Assembly: GCF_004193775.1 (NCBI RefSeq)
Contig: NW_021143952.1
Coordinates: 1 to 64,000, forward strand
Direction: 5' to 3'
DNA: 64,000 bases
Origin: Glycine soja
Taxonomy: Eukaryota; Streptophyta; Magnoliopsida; Fabales; Fabaceae
The position numbers were made by a program, and so were the translations under genes. Positions within the stretch are counted from its first letter, which is position 1. The number at the start of each line of letters is the position of its first letter. Positions 12,722 through 26,571 of the stretch are shown here, piece by piece. Under the pieces are notes generated by a model. The model searched no databases and was not told where the DNA came from. It saw only the letters and a list, made by a program, of their open reading frames with translations.

Positions 12722-14377
12722 ATTGTCACAAGTTTTCACTCGGATGTCCGATTCAGGCGCATCAGATATCGAGCCGCTCGAAATTAAACAACGGAAGCTC
12801 TCGAGAAATTCAAATGGTCATAACTTTTCTCACGGAGGTCCAATTCAAGCACATCACATATGGAGACACTCAAAATTGAACAACGGATGATCTCGAGAAA
12901 TTCAAATGGTCATAACTTTTCACACGGAGGTCCGATTTAGGCACATCACATATCGAGATGCTCGAAATTGAACAACGAAATCTCTCGAGAAATTCAAATG
13001 GTCATAACTTATCACACGGAGGTCCGATTCAAGCACATCACATTTGGAGACGCCCGAAATTTAACCACGGAAGATCTCGAGAAATTCAAATGGTCATAAC
13101 TTTTCACATGGAGGTCCGATTCAAGTACGTCATATATCGAGACGCTCGAAATAGAACAACGAAATCTCTTGAGAAATTCGAATGGTCATAAGTTATCACA
13201 CGGAGGTCCGATTCAGGAACATCACATATCGAGACGCTCGAAATTGAACAACGGAAGCTCTTGAGAAATTGAAATTGTCACAAGTTTTCACTCGGATGTC
13301 CGATTCAGGCGCATCAGATGTCGAGCCCCTCGAAATTAAACAATGGAAGCTCTCGAGAAATTCAAATGGTCATAACTTTTCTCACGACGGTCCAATTCAG
13401 GCACATCACATATGGAGACACTCAAAATTGAACAACGGATGATCTCGAGAAATTCAAATGGTCATAACTTTTCACACGGAGGTCCGATTTAGGCACATCA
13501 CATATCGAGACGCTCGAAATTGAACAACGAAATCTCTCGAGAAATTCAAATGGTCATAACTTATCACACGGAGGTCCGATTCAAGCACATCACATTTGGA
13601 GACGCCCGAAATTTAACCACGGAAGATCTCGAGAAATTCAAATGGTCATAACTTTTCACATGGAGGTCCGATTCAAGTACGTCATATATCGAGACGCTCG
13701 AAATAGAACAACGAAATCTCTTGAGAAATTCGAATGGTCATAAGTTATCACACGGAGGTCCGATTCAGGAACATCACATATCGAGACGCTCGAAATTGAA
13801 CAACGGAAGCTCTTGAGAAATTGAAATTGTCACAAGTTTTCACTCGGATGTCCGATTCAGGCGCATCAGATGTCGAGCCCCTCGAAATTAAACAATGGAA
13901 GCTCTCGAGAAATTCAAATGGTCATAACTTTTCTCACGACGGTCCAATTCAGGCACATCACATATGGAGACACTCAAAATTGAACAACGGAAGATCTCAA
14001 AAAATTCAAATGGTCATAACTTTTCACACGCAGGTCCGATTCAGGCACATCACATATTGAGACGCTCGAAATTGAACAACGAAATCTCTCGAGAAATTCA
14101 AATGGTCATAACTTATCACACGGAGGTCCGATTCAAACACATCACATTTGGAGACGCCCGAAATTTAACCACGGAAGATGTCGAGAAATTCAAATGGTCA
14201 TAACTTTTCACATGGAGGTCCAATTCAAGTACGTCATATATCGAGACGCTCGAAATTCAACAACGAAATCTCTTGAGAAATTCAAATGGTCATAAGTTAT
14301 CACACGGAGGTCCAATTTAGGAACATCACATATCGAGTTGCTCGAAATTGAACAACGGAAGCTCTCGAGAAATTGAA
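12722..14377. repeat. Six-unit HOR (552 bp), three copies
   Basis: Copies are at about 12722-13273, 13274-13825 and 13826-14377. Each begins TTGTCACAAGTTTTCACTCG and contains, in order, TCGAGCCGCTCG or TCGAGCCCCTCG, TTTTCTCACGG or CTCACGACGG, GACACTCAAAATTG, CACATTTGGAGACGCCCG, CAAGTACGTCATATATCG and AAGTTATCACACGG. Copies 1 and 2 are very close. Copy 3 is more diverged (GGAAGATCTCAAAAAATTC, CAAACACATCACATTTGG). Confidence 0.82.
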
Positions 14378-14667
14378 ATGGTCATAACCTTTCACTCGGA
14401 TGTCCGATTCAGGCGCATCATATATCGACACGCTCAAAATTGAACAATGAAAGCTCTCAAGAAATTCAAATGGTCATAAGTTATCACACGGAGGTCCGAG
14501 TCAGGAACATCACATATTGAGATGCTCGAAATTGAACAACGGAAGCTCTCGAGAAATTGAAATGGTCATACCCTTCACTCGGTTGTCCGATTCAGGCGCA
14601 TAATATATCGAGACGCTCGAAATTGAACAATGAAAGATCTCGAGAAATTCAAATGGTCATAACTTTT

Positions 14668-15902
14668 CACACGGAGGTCCGATTCAGGCGCATCATATAT
14701 CGAGACGCTCGAAATTGAACAACGGCAGCTCTCGAGAAATTAAACGATCATCAATTTTCACTCGGATGTCCGATTCAGGCACATCATATATCGAGACGCT
14801 TGAAATTGAACAACGAAATCTCTCGAGAAATTGAAATGGTCATAACTTTTCACACGGAGGTCCGATTCAAGCGCATCACATATGGAGACGTTCGAAATTG
14901 AACCACGGAAGCTCTTGAGAAATTGAAATTGTCATAACTTTTCACTCGGATGTCCGATTCAGGCACATCACATATGGAGACGCCCGAAATTGAACCACGG
15001 AAGCTCTAGAGAAATTGAAATTGTCATAAGTTTTCACTCGGATGTCCGATTCAGGCACATCATATATTGAGATGCTCGAAATTGAACAACGGAAGCTCTC
15101 GAGAAATTCAAATGGTCATAACCTTTCACTCGGATGTCCGATTCAGGCGCATAATATATCGAGACGCTCGAAATTGAACAACGGAAGCTCTCGAGAAATG
15201 GAAATGGTCATAACTTTTCACTCAGATGTCCGATTCAGGCGTATAATATATCGAGACGCTCGAAATTGAACAACGGCAGCTCTCGAGAAATTAAAATGGT
15301 CATAACTTTTCACTCAGATGTCCGATTCAGGCGCATCATATATCGAGACGCTCGAAATTGAACAACGGCAGCTCTCGAGAAATTAAACGATCATCAATTT
15401 TCACTCGGATGTCCGATTCAGGCGCATCATATATCGAGACGCTTGAAATTGAACAACGAAATCTCTCGAGAAATTCAAATGGTCATAACTTTTCACACGG
15501 AGGTCCGATTCAAGTGCATCACATATGGAGACGTTCGAAATTGAACCACGGAAGCTCTTGAGAAATTGAAATTATCATAACTTTTCACTCGGATGTCCGA
15601 TTCAGGCACATCACATATGGAGACGCCCGAAATTGAACCACGGAAGGTCTAGAGAAATTGAAATTGTCATAAGTTTTCCCACGGAGGTCCGATTCAGGAA
15701 CATCACATATTGAGACGCTCGAAATTGAACAACGGAAGCTCTCGAGAAATTGAAATGGTCATAACCTTTCACTCGGATGTCCGATTCAGGCGCATAATAT
15801 ATCGAGACGCTCGAAATTGAACAACGGAAGCTCTCGAGAAATGGAAATGGTCATAACTTTTCACTCAGATGTCCGATTCAGGCGTATAATATATCGAGAC
15901 GC
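14668..15902. repeat. Seven-unit HOR (643 bp), about two copies
   Basis: Offset 643 bp: AATTAAACGATCATC occurs at about 14738 and 15381, each followed by GACGCTTGAAATTG, GAGACGTTCGAAATTGAAC, CTCTAGAGAAATTG or GTCTAGAGAAATTG, CAGGCGCATAATATATCG and CAGGCGTATAATATATCG. The 643 rather than 644 length comes from AATTAAACGATC being 1 bp shorter than the usual AATTTAAATGATC. The 4872 bp duplication repeats the pair at about 19540-20774. Confidence 0.75.
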
Positions 15903-17551
15903 TGGAAATTGAACTACGGAAGCTCTCGAGAAATTTAAATGATTATAAATTTTCACTCGGATGTCCAATTCAGGCACATCAGATATCGAGACGCTCGAAA
16001 TTAAACAACGGAATCTCTCGAGAAATTCAAATGGTCATAACTTTTCACACGGAGGTTTGCTTCAAGCAGATCACATATGGAGACGCCCGAAATTCAATCA
16101 CGGAAGATCTCGAGAAATTCAAATGGTCATAACTTTTTACTCGGATGTCCGATTCAGGCGCATAATATATCGAGACGCTCGAAATGGAACAACGGAATCT
16201 CTCGAGAAATTTAAATGATCATAAATTTTCACTCGGATGTCCGATTCAGGCGCATCATCTATCGAGACGCTCGAAATTGAACAACCAAATCTCTCGAGAA
16301 ATCCAAATGTTCATAACTTTTCACACGAAGGTCCGATTCAGGCACATCACATATGGAGACACTTAAAATTGAACAACGGAGGATCTCGAGAAATTCAAAT
16401 GGTCATAACTTTTCAAACGGAGGTCCGATTCAGGCGCATCATATATCGAGACGCTCAAAATTGAACAACGGAAGCTCCCAAGAAATTAAAATTGTCATAA
16501 CTTTTAACTCGGATGTCCGATTCAAGCACATCACATATGGAGACGCCCGAAATTGAACCACGAAAGATCTCGAGAAATTCAAATGGTCATAACTTATCAC
16601 ACGGAGGTCCGATTCAGGCGCATCATATATCGAGACGCTCGAAATTGAACAACGGAAGCTCTCGAGAAATTTAAATGATCATAAATTTTCACTCGGATGT
16701 CCGATTCAGGCGCATCATATATCGAGACGCTCGAAATTGAACAACGGAAGCTCTCGAGAAATTCAAATGGTCATAAGTTATCACACGGAGGTCCGATTCA
16801 AGCGCATCACATATGGAGACGTTCGAAATTGAACCACGGAAGCTCTTGAGAAATTGAAATTGTCATAACTTTTCACTCGGATGTCCGATTCAGGCACATC
16901 ATATATTGAGATGCTCGAAATTGAACAACGGAAGCTCTCGAGAAATTCAAATGGTCATAAGTTATCACATGGAGGTCCGATTCAGGAACATCACATATTG
17001 AGACGCTCGAAATTGAACAACGGAAGCTCTCGAGAAATTCAAATCGTCATAAGTTATCACACGGAGGTCCGATTCAGGAACATCACATATCGAGACGCTC
17101 GAAATTGAACAACGGATGCTCTCGAGAAATTGAAATGGTCATAACCTTTCACTCGGATGTCCGATTCAGGCGCATCATATATCTACACGCTCAAAATTGA
17201 ACAATGGAAGCTCTCAAGAAATTCAAATGGTCATAAGTTATCACACGGAGGTCCGATTCAGGAACATCACATATTGAGACCCTCGAAATTGAACAACAGA
17301 AGCTCTCGAGAAATTGAAATGGTCATACCCTTCACTCGGTTGTCCGATTCAGGCGCATAATATATCGAGACGCTCGAAATTGAACAATGAAAGATCTCGA
17401 GAAATTTAAATGGTCATAACTTTTCACACGTAGGTCCGATTCAAGCGCATCACGTATGGAGACGTTCGAAATTGAACCACGGAAGCTCTCGAGAAATTGA
17501 AATGGTCATAACCTTTCACTCGGATGTCCGATTCAGGCACATAATATATCG

Positions 17552-20500
17552 AGACGCTCGAAATTGAACAACGGAAGCTCTTGAGAAATTGAAATTGTCA
17601 CAAGTTTTCACTCGGATGTCCGATTCAGGCGCATCAGATATCGAGCCGCTCGAAATTAAACAACGGAAGCTCTCGAGAAATTCAAATGGTCATAACTTTT
17701 CTCACGGAGGTCCAATTCAAGCACATCACATATGGAGACACTCAAAATTGAACAACGGATGATCTCGAGAAATTCAAATGGTCATAACTTTTCACACGGA
17801 GGTCCGATTTAGGCACATCACATATCGAGATGCTCGAAATTGAACAACGAAATCTCTCGAGAAATTCAAATGGTCATAACTTATCACACGGAGGTCCGAT
17901 TCAAGCACATCACATTTGGAGACGCCCGAAATTTAACCACGGAAGATCTCGAGAAATTCAAATGGTCATAACTTTTCACATGGAGGTCCGATTCAAGTAC
18001 GTCATATATCGAGACGCTCGAAATAGAACAACGAAATCTCTTGAGAAATTCGAATGGTCATAAGTTATCACACGGAGGTCCGATTCAGGAACATCACATA
18101 TCGAGACGCTCGAAATTGAACAACGGAAGCTCTTGAGAAATTGAAATTGTCACAAGTTTTCACTCGGATGTCCGATTCAGGCGCATCAGATGTCGAGCCC
18201 CTCGAAATTAAACAATGGAAGCTCTCGAGAAATTCAAATGGTCATAACTTTTCTCACGACGGTCCAATTCAGGCACATCACATATGGAGACACTCAAAAT
18301 TGAACAACGGATGATCTCGAGAAATTCAAATGGTCATAACTTTTCACACGGAGGTCCGATTTAGGCACATCACATATCGAGACGCTCGAAATTGAACAAC
18401 GAAATCTCTCGAGAAATTCAAATGGTCATAACTTATCACACGGAGGTCCGATTCAAGCACATCACATTTGGAGACGCCCGAAATTTAACCACGGAAGATC
18501 TCGAGAAATTCAAATGGTCATAACTTTTCACATGGAGGTCCGATTCAAGTACGTCATATATCGAGACGCTCGAAATAGAACAACGAAATCTCTTGAGAAA
18601 TTCGAATGGTCATAAGTTATCACACGGAGGTCCGATTCAGGAACATCACATATCGAGACGCTCGAAATTGAACAACGGAAGCTCTTGAGAAATTGAAATT
18701 GTCACAAGTTTTCACTCGGATGTCCGATTCAGGCGCATCAGATGTCGAGCCCCTCGAAATTAAACAATGGAAGCTCTCGAGAAATTCAAATGGTCATAAC
18801 TTTTCTCACGACGGTCCAATTCAGGCACATCACATATGGAGACACTCAAAATTGAACAACGGAAGATCTCAAAAAATTCAAATGGTCATAACTTTTCACA
18901 CGCAGGTCCGATTCAGGCACATCACATATTGAGACGCTCGAAATTGAACAACGAAATCTCTCGAGAAATTCAAATGGTCATAACTTATCACACGGAGGTC
19001 CGATTCAAACACATCACATTTGGAGACGCCCGAAATTTAACCACGGAAGATGTCGAGAAATTCAAATGGTCATAACTTTTCACATGGAGGTCCAATTCAA
19101 GTACGTCATATATCGAGACGCTCGAAATTCAACAACGAAATCTCTTGAGAAATTCAAATGGTCATAAGTTATCACATGGAGGTCCAATTTAGGAACATCA
19201 CATATCGAGTTGCTCGAAATTGAACAACGGAAGCTCTCGAGAAATTGAAATGGTCATAACCTTTCACTCGGATGTCCGATTCAGGCGCATCATATATCGA
19301 CACGCTCAAAATTGAACAATGAAAGCTCTCAAGAAATTCAAATGGTCATAAGTTATCACACGGAGGTCCGAGTCAGGAACATCACATATTGAGATGCTCG
19401 AAATTGAACAACGGAAGCTCTCGAGAAATTGAAATGGTCATACCCTTCACTCGGTTGTCCGATTCAGGCGCATAATATATCGAGACGCTCGAAATTGAAC
19501 AATGAAAGATCTCGAGAAATTCAAATGGTCATAACTTTTCACACGGAGGTCCGATTCAGGCGCATCATATATCGAGACGCTCGAAATTGAACAACGGCAG
19601 CTCTCGAGAAATTAAACGATCATCAATTTTCACTCGGATGTCCGATTCAGGCACATCATATATCGAGACGCTTGAAATTGAACAACGAAATCTCTCGAGA
19701 AATTGAAATGGTCATAACTTTTCACACGGAGGTCCGATTCAAGCGCATCACATATGGAGACGTTCGAAATTGAACCACGGAAGCTCTTGAGAAATTGAAA
19801 TTGTCATAACTTTTCACTCGGATGTCCGATTCAGGCACATCACATATGGAGACGCCCGAAATTGAACCACGGAAGCTCTAGAGAAATTGAAATTGTCATA
19901 AGTTTTCACTCGGATGTCCGATTCAGGCACATCATATATTGAGATGCTCGAAATTGAACAACGGAAGCTCTCGAGAAATTCAAATGGTCATAACCTTTCA
20001 CTCGGATGTCCGGTTCAGGCGCATAATATATCGAGACGCTCGAAATTGAACAACGGAAGCTCTCGAGAAATGGAAATGGTCATAACTTTTCACTCAGATG
20101 TCCGATTCAGGCGTATAATATATCGAGACGCTCGAAATTGAACAACGGCAGCTCTCGAGAAATTAAAATGGTCATAACTTTTCACTCAGATGTCCGATTC
20201 AGGCGCATCATATATCGAGACGCTCGAAATTGAACAACGGCAGCTCTCGAGAAATTAAACGATCATCAATTTTCACTCGGATGTCCGATTCAGGCGCATC
20301 ATATATCGAGACGCTTGAAATTGAACAACGAAATCTCTCGAGAAATTCAAATGGTCATAACTTTTCACACGGAGGTCCGATTCAAGTGCATCACATATGG
20401 AGACGTTCGAAATTGAACCACGGAAGCTCTTGAGAAATTGAAATTATCATAACTTTTCACTCGGATGTCCGATTCAGGCACATCACATATGGAGACGCCC

Positions 20501-22258
20501 GAAATTGAACCACGGAAGGTCTAGAGAAATTGAAATTGTCATAAGTTTTCCCACGGAGGTCCGATTCAGGAACATCACATATTGAGACGCTCGAAATTGA
20601 ACAACGGAAGCTCTCGAGAAATTGAAATGGTCATAACCTTTCACTCGGATGTCCGATTCAGGCGCATAATATATCGAGACGCTCGAAATTGAACAACGGA
20701 AGCTCTCGAGAAATGGAAATGGTCATAACTTTTCACTCAGATGTCCGATTCAGGCGTATAATATATCGAGACGCTGGAAATTGAACTACGGAAGCTCTCG
20801 AGAAATTTAAATGATTATAAATTTTCACTCGGATGTCCAATTCAGGCACATCAGATATCGAGACGCTCGAAATTAAACAACGGAATCTCTCGAGAAATTC
20901 AAATGGTCATAACTTTTCACACGGAGGTTTGCTTCAAGCAGATCACATATGGAGACGCCCGAAATTCAATCACGGAAGATCTCGAGAAATTCAAATGGTC
21001 ATAACTTTTTACTCGGATGTCCGATTCAGGCGCATAATATATCGAGACGCTCGAAATGGAACAACGGAATCTCTCGAGAAATTTAAATGATCATAAATTT
21101 TCACTCGGATGTCCGATTCAGGCGCATCATCTATCGAGACGCTCGAAATTGAACAACCAAATCTCTCGAGAAATCCAAATGTTCATAACTTTTCACACGA
21201 AGGTCCGATTCAGGCACATCACATATGGAGACACTTAAAATTGAACAACGGAGGATCTCGAGAAATTCAAATGGTCATAACTTTTCAAACGGAGGTCCGA
21301 TTCAGGCGCATCATATATCGAGACGCTCAAAATTGAACAACGGAAGCTCCCAAGAAATTAAAATTGTCATAACTTTTAACTCGGATGTCCGATTCAAGCA
21401 CATCACATATGGAGACGCCCGAAATTGAACCACGAAAGATCTCGAGAAATTCAAATGGTCATAACTTATCACACGGAGGTCCGATTCAGGCGCATCATAT
21501 ATCGAGACGCTCGAAATTGAACAACGGAAGCTCTCGAGAAATTTAAATGATCATAAATTTTCACTCGGATGTCCGATTCAGGCGCATCATATATCGAGAC
21601 GCTCGAAATTGAACAACGGAAGCTCTCGAGAAATTCAAATGGTCATAAGTTATCACACGGAGGTCCGATTCAAGCGCATCACATATGGAGACGTTCGAAA
21701 TTGAACCACGGAAGCTCTTGAGAAATTGAAATTGTCATAACTTTTCACTCGGATGTCCGATTCAGGCACATCATATATTGAGATGCTCGAAATTGAACAA
21801 CGGAAGCTCTCGAGAAATTCAAATGGTCATAAGTTATCACATGGAGGTCCGATTCAGGAACATCACATATTGAGACGCTCGAAATTGAACAACGGAAGCT
21901 CTCGAGAAATTCAAATCGTCATAAGTTATCACACGGAGGTCCGATTCAGGAACATCACATATTGAGACCCTCGAAATTGAACAACAGAAGCTCTCGAGAA
22001 ATTGAAATGGTCATACCCTTCACTCGGTTGTCCGATTCAGGCGCATAATATATCGAGACGCTCGAAATTGAACAATGAAAGATCTCGAGAAATTTAAATG
22101 GTCATAACTTTTCACACGTAGGTCCGATTCAAGCGCATCACGTATGGAGACGTTCGAAATTGAACCACGGAAGCTCTCGAGAAATTGAAATGGTCATAAC
22201 CTTTCACTCGGATGTCCGATTCAGGCACATAATATATCGAGACGCTCGAAATTGAACA
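17552..22258. repeat. 4872 bp tandem duplication, copy 2, lacking two units
   Basis: This copy follows copy 1 at offset 4872 up to about 21964, then jumps to offset 4688. Two units (184 bp), equivalent to about 17093-17276 in copy 1, are missing. The junction reads CACATATTGAGACCCTCG directly after CCGATTCAGGAA. Unequal exchange between adjacent near-identical units is the simple explanation. The match ends at about 22258, where copy 1 itself meets the start of copy 2. Confidence 0.85.
17594..19249. repeat. Six-unit HOR (552 bp), three copies, in the second 4872 bp copy
   Basis: Equivalent of 12722-14377. Copies are at about 17594, 18146 and 18698. The same inter-copy differences occur at the same places, so the HOR triplication is older than the 4872 bp duplication. 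Confidence 0.82.
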
Positions 22259-23811
22259 ACGGAAGCCCTCGAGAAATTGAAATGGTCATAACTTTTCACT
22301 CGGATGTCCGATTCAGGCTCATCATATATTGAGACGCTCGAAACTGAACAACGGAAGCTCTCGAGAAATTCAAATGGTCATAAGTTATCACACGGAGGTC
22401 CGATTCAGGAACATCACATATCTAGACGCTCGAAATTGAACAACGGAAGCTCTCGAGAAATTCAAATGGTCATAACCTTTCACTCGGATGTCCAATTCAG
22501 GCGCATCATATATCGACACGCTCAAAATTGAACAATGGAAGCTCTCAAGAAATTCAAATGGTCATAAGTTATCACCTGGAGGTCCGATTCAGGAACATCA
22601 CATATTGAGACGCTCGAAATTGAACAACAGAAGCTCTCGAGAAATTGAAATGGTCATACCCTTCACACGGTTGTCCGATTCAGGCGCATAATATATCGAG
22701 ACGCTCGAAATTGAACAATGAAAGATCTCGAGAAATTTAAATGGTCATAACTTTTCACACGTAGGTCCGATTCAAGCGCATCACGTATGGAGACGTTCGA
22801 AATTGAACCACGGAAGCTCTCGAGAAATTGAAATGGTCATAACCTTTCACTCGGATGTCCGATTCAGGCACATAATATATCGAGACGCTCGAAATTGAAC
22901 AACGGAAGCCCTCGAGAAATTGAAATGGTCATAACTTTTCACTCAGATGTCCGATTCAGGCGCATAATATATCGAGACGCTCGACATTGAACTACGGAAG
23001 CTCTCGAGAAATTTAAATAATTATAAATTTTCACTCGGATGTCCAATTCAGGCACATCAGATATCGAGACGCTCGAAATTAAACAACGGAACCTCTCGAT
23101 AAATTCAAATGGTCATAACTTTTCACACGGAAATCCGATTCAAGCACATCACATATGGAGACGCCCGAAATTTAACCACGGAAGATCTCGAGAAATTCAA
23201 ATGATCATAACTTTTCACACGGAGGTCCAATTCATGTACGTCATATATCGAGACGCTCGAAATTGAACAAAGAAATCTCTCGAGAAATTCAAATGGTCAT
23301 AAGTTATCACACGGAGGTCCGATTCAAGCGCATCACATATGGAGACGTTCGAAATTGAACCACGGAAGCTCTTGAGAAATTGAAATTGTCATAACTTTTC
23401 ACTCGGATGTCCGATTCAGGCACATCATATATTGAGATGCTCGAAATTGAACAACGGAAGCTCTCGAGAAATTCAAATGGTCATAAGTTATCATACGGAG
23501 GTCCGATTCAGGAACATCACATATTGAGACGCTCGAAATTGAACCACGGAAGATCTTGAGAAATTGAAATTGTCATAACTTTTCACTCGGATGTCTGATT
23601 CATGTACGTCATATATCGAGACGCTCAAAATTGAACAAAGAAATCTCTTGAGAAATTCAAATGGTCATAAGTTATCACACGGAGGTCCGATTCAGGAACA
23701 TCACATATCGAGACCCTCGAAATTGAACAACGGAAGCTCTTGAGAAATTGAAATTGTCACAACTTTTCACTCGGATGTCATATTCAGGAACATCATATAT
23801 CGAGACGCTCA
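22259..23811. repeat. Satellite mixture with a seven-unit (644 bp) offset repeat
   Basis: About 346 bp at 21962-22307 recurs at 22606-22951 (offset 644). Both carry CCCTTCAC(T/A)CGGTTGTCC, AACAATGAAAGATCTC, CACACGTAGGTCC and CATCACGTATGGAGACG. The stretch 22486-22900 also matches 17157-17580 and includes the two units lost from the second 4872 bp copy. Later units carry CTCGATAAATTC (23096) and AATTCATGTACGTC (23230). Confidence 0.7.
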
Positions 23812-25191
23812 AAATTAAACAACGGAAGCTCTCGAGAAATTCAAATGGTCATAACTTTTCTCACGGAGGTCCAATTCAGGCACAGCACATATGGAGACAC
23901 TCAAAATTGAAAAACAGAAGATCTCGAGAAATTGAAATTGTCATAACTTTTCACTCGGATGTACGATTCAGGCACATCAGATATCGAGACGCTCGAAATT
24001 AAACATCGGAAACTCTCGAGAAATTCAAATGGTCATAACTTTTCACACGGAGGTCCGATTGAGGAACATCACATATGGAGACGCCCGAAATTGAACCACG
24101 GAAGATCTCGAGAAATTGAAATGCTCATAACTTTTCACTCGGATGTCCCATTCAGGCGCATAATATATCGAGACGCTCAAAATTGAACAACGGAAGCTCT
24201 CGAGAAATTTAAATGATCATAAATTTTCACTCGGATGTCCGATTCAGGCGCATCATATATCGAGACGCTCGAAATTGAGCAACGGAAGCTCTCGAGAAAT
24301 TAAAATTGTCATAACTTTTCACTCGGATGTTCGATTCAGGCACATCAGATATCGAGACGCTCAAAATCAAACAACGGAACCTCTCGAGAAATTCAAATGG
24401 TCATAACTTTTCACACGGAGGTCTGATTCGAGCACATCACATAAGGAGATGCCAGAAATTGAACCACGGAAGATCTCGAGAAATTCAAATGGTCATAACT
24501 TTTCACTCGGATGTCCGATTCAGCCGCATAATATAGCGAGACGCTTGAAATTGAACAACGGAATCTCTCGAGAAATTTAAATGATCGTAAATTTTCACTC
24601 GGATGTCCGATTCAGGCGCATCATATATCGAGAAGCTCGAAATTGAACAACGAAACCTCTCGAGAAATTCAAATGGTCATAACTTTTCACACGAAGGTCC
24701 GATTCAGGCACATCACATATGGAGACAATCAAAATTGAACAACGGAAGATCTCGAGAAATTCAAATGGTCATAAGTTTTCACACGTAGGTCCGATTCAGG
24801 CACATCAGATATTGAGACGCTCGAAATTAAACAACGGAAGCTCTCGAGAAGTTCAAATGGTCATAACTTTTCACATGGAGGTCTGATTCAGGTGCATCAT
24901 ATATCGAGACGCTCGAAAGTGAACAACGGAAGCTCCCGAGAAATTCAAATGGTCATAAATTTTCACACGGAGGTCCGATTCAGGCGCATCATATATCGAG
25001 ACGCTCGAAATTGAACAACGAAAGCTCTCGAGAAATTAAAATTTTCATAACTTTTCACTCGGATGTCCGATTCAAGCACATTGCATATGGAGACGCCCGA
25101 AATTGAACCACGGAAGATCTCGAGAAATTCAGATGGTCATAACTTTTCACACGGATGTCCGATTCAGGCACATCAGATATCGAGACGCTCG
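23812..25191. repeat. 1380 bp (15-unit) tandem duplication, copy 1
   Basis: Matches 25192-26571 at exactly 1380 bp. Landmarks are CAGGCACAGCACATATGG, AAACATCGGAAACTCTCG, GATGTCCCATTCAGGC, CATAAGGAGA(T/C)GCCAG, ATATAGCGAGACGCTTG and CTCGAAAGTGAACAACGG. There are few differences, such as CAGGCGCATAATAT in copy 1 versus CAGGCACATAATAT. Confidence 0.88.
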
Positions 25192-26571
25192 AAATTAAAC
25201 AACGGAAGCTCTCGAGAAATTCAAATGGTCATAACTTTTCTCACGGAGGTCCAATTCAGGCACAGCACATATGGAGACACTCAAAATTGAAAAACAGAAG
25301 ATCTCGAGAAATTGAAATTGTCATAACTTTTCACTCGGATGTACGATTCAGGCACATCAGATATCGAGACGCTCGAAATTAAACATCGGAAACTCTCGAG
25401 AAATTCAAATGGTCATAACTTTTCACACGGAGGTCCGATTGAGGAACATCACATATGGAGACGCCCGAAATTGAACCACGGAAGATCTCGAGAAATTGAA
25501 ATGCTCATAACTTTTCACTCGGATGTCCCATTCAGGCACATAATATATCGAGACGCTCAAAATTGAACAACGGAAGCTCTCGAGAAATTTAAATGATCAT
25601 AAATTTTCACTCGGATGTCCGATTCAGGCGCATCATATATCGAGACGCTCGAAATTGAGCAACGGAAGCTCTCGAGAAATTAAAATTGTCATAACTTTTC
25701 ACTCGGATGTTCGATTCAGGCACATCAGATATCGAGACGCTCAAAATCAAACAACGGAACCTCTCGAGAAATTCAAATGGTCATAACTTTTCACACGGAG
25801 GTCTGATTCGAGCACATCACATAAGGAGACGCCAGAAATTGAACCACGGAAGATCTCGAGAAATTCAAATGGTCATAACTTTTCACTCGGATGTCCGATT
25901 CAGCCGCATAATATAGCGAGACGCTTGAAATTGAACAACGGTATCTCTCGAGAAATTTAAATGATCGTAAATTTTCACTCGGATGTCCGATTCAGGCGCA
26001 TCATATATCGAGAAGCTCGAAATTGAACAACGAAACCTCTCGAGAAATTCAAATGGTCATAACTTTTCACACGAAGGTCCGATTCAGGCACATCACATAT
26101 GGAGACAATCAAAATTGAACAACGGAAGATCTCGAGAAATTCAAATGGTCATAAGTTTTCACACGTAGGTCCGATTCAGGCACATCAGATATCGAGACGC
26201 TCGAAATTAAACAACGGAAGCTCTCGAGAAGTTAAAATGGTCATAACTTTTCACATGGAGGTCTGATTCAGGTGCATCATATATCGAGACGCTCGAAAGT
26301 GAACAACGGAAGCTCCCGAGAAATTCAAATGGTCATAAATTTTCACACGGAGGTCCGATTCAGGCGCATCATATATCGAGACGCTAGAAATTGAACAACG
26401 AAAGCTCTCGAGAAATTAAAATTTTCATAACTTTTCACTCGGATGTCCGATTCAAGCACATTGCATATGGAGACGCCCGAAATTGAACCACGGAAGATCT
26501 CGAGAAATTCAGATGGTCATAACTTTTCACACGGATGTCCGATTCAGGCACATCAGATATCGAGACGCTCG
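25192..26571. repeat. 1380 bp tandem duplication, copy 2
   Basis: Directly follows copy 1. The same sequence is shared a third time as the first part of the 2024 bp repeat partner at about 27229-28595. Copy 2 and that third copy share private states (CAGGCACATAATAT, GGTATCTCTCGAG, GAAGTTAAAATGG, GACGCTAGAAATTG), so the third copy was derived from copy 2, not copy 1. Confidence 0.88.

Larger units (their letters stand above)
12680..17551. repeat. 4872 bp tandem duplication, copy 1
   Basis: Matches the following sequence at a constant offset of 4872 bp (53 units minus 4 bp). Matched landmarks include TCGAGCCGCTCG (12772/17644), CTCACGACGGTCC (13381/18253), GTCATACCCTTCACTC, AATTAAACGATCATC (14738/19610) and GGAGGTTTGCTTCAAGC (16051/20923). 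Differences are rare single bases, for example GATGTCCGATT at about 15135 versus GATGTCCGGTT at 20007. The copies differ structurally only near the right end, around 17095-17278. Confidence 0.88.
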
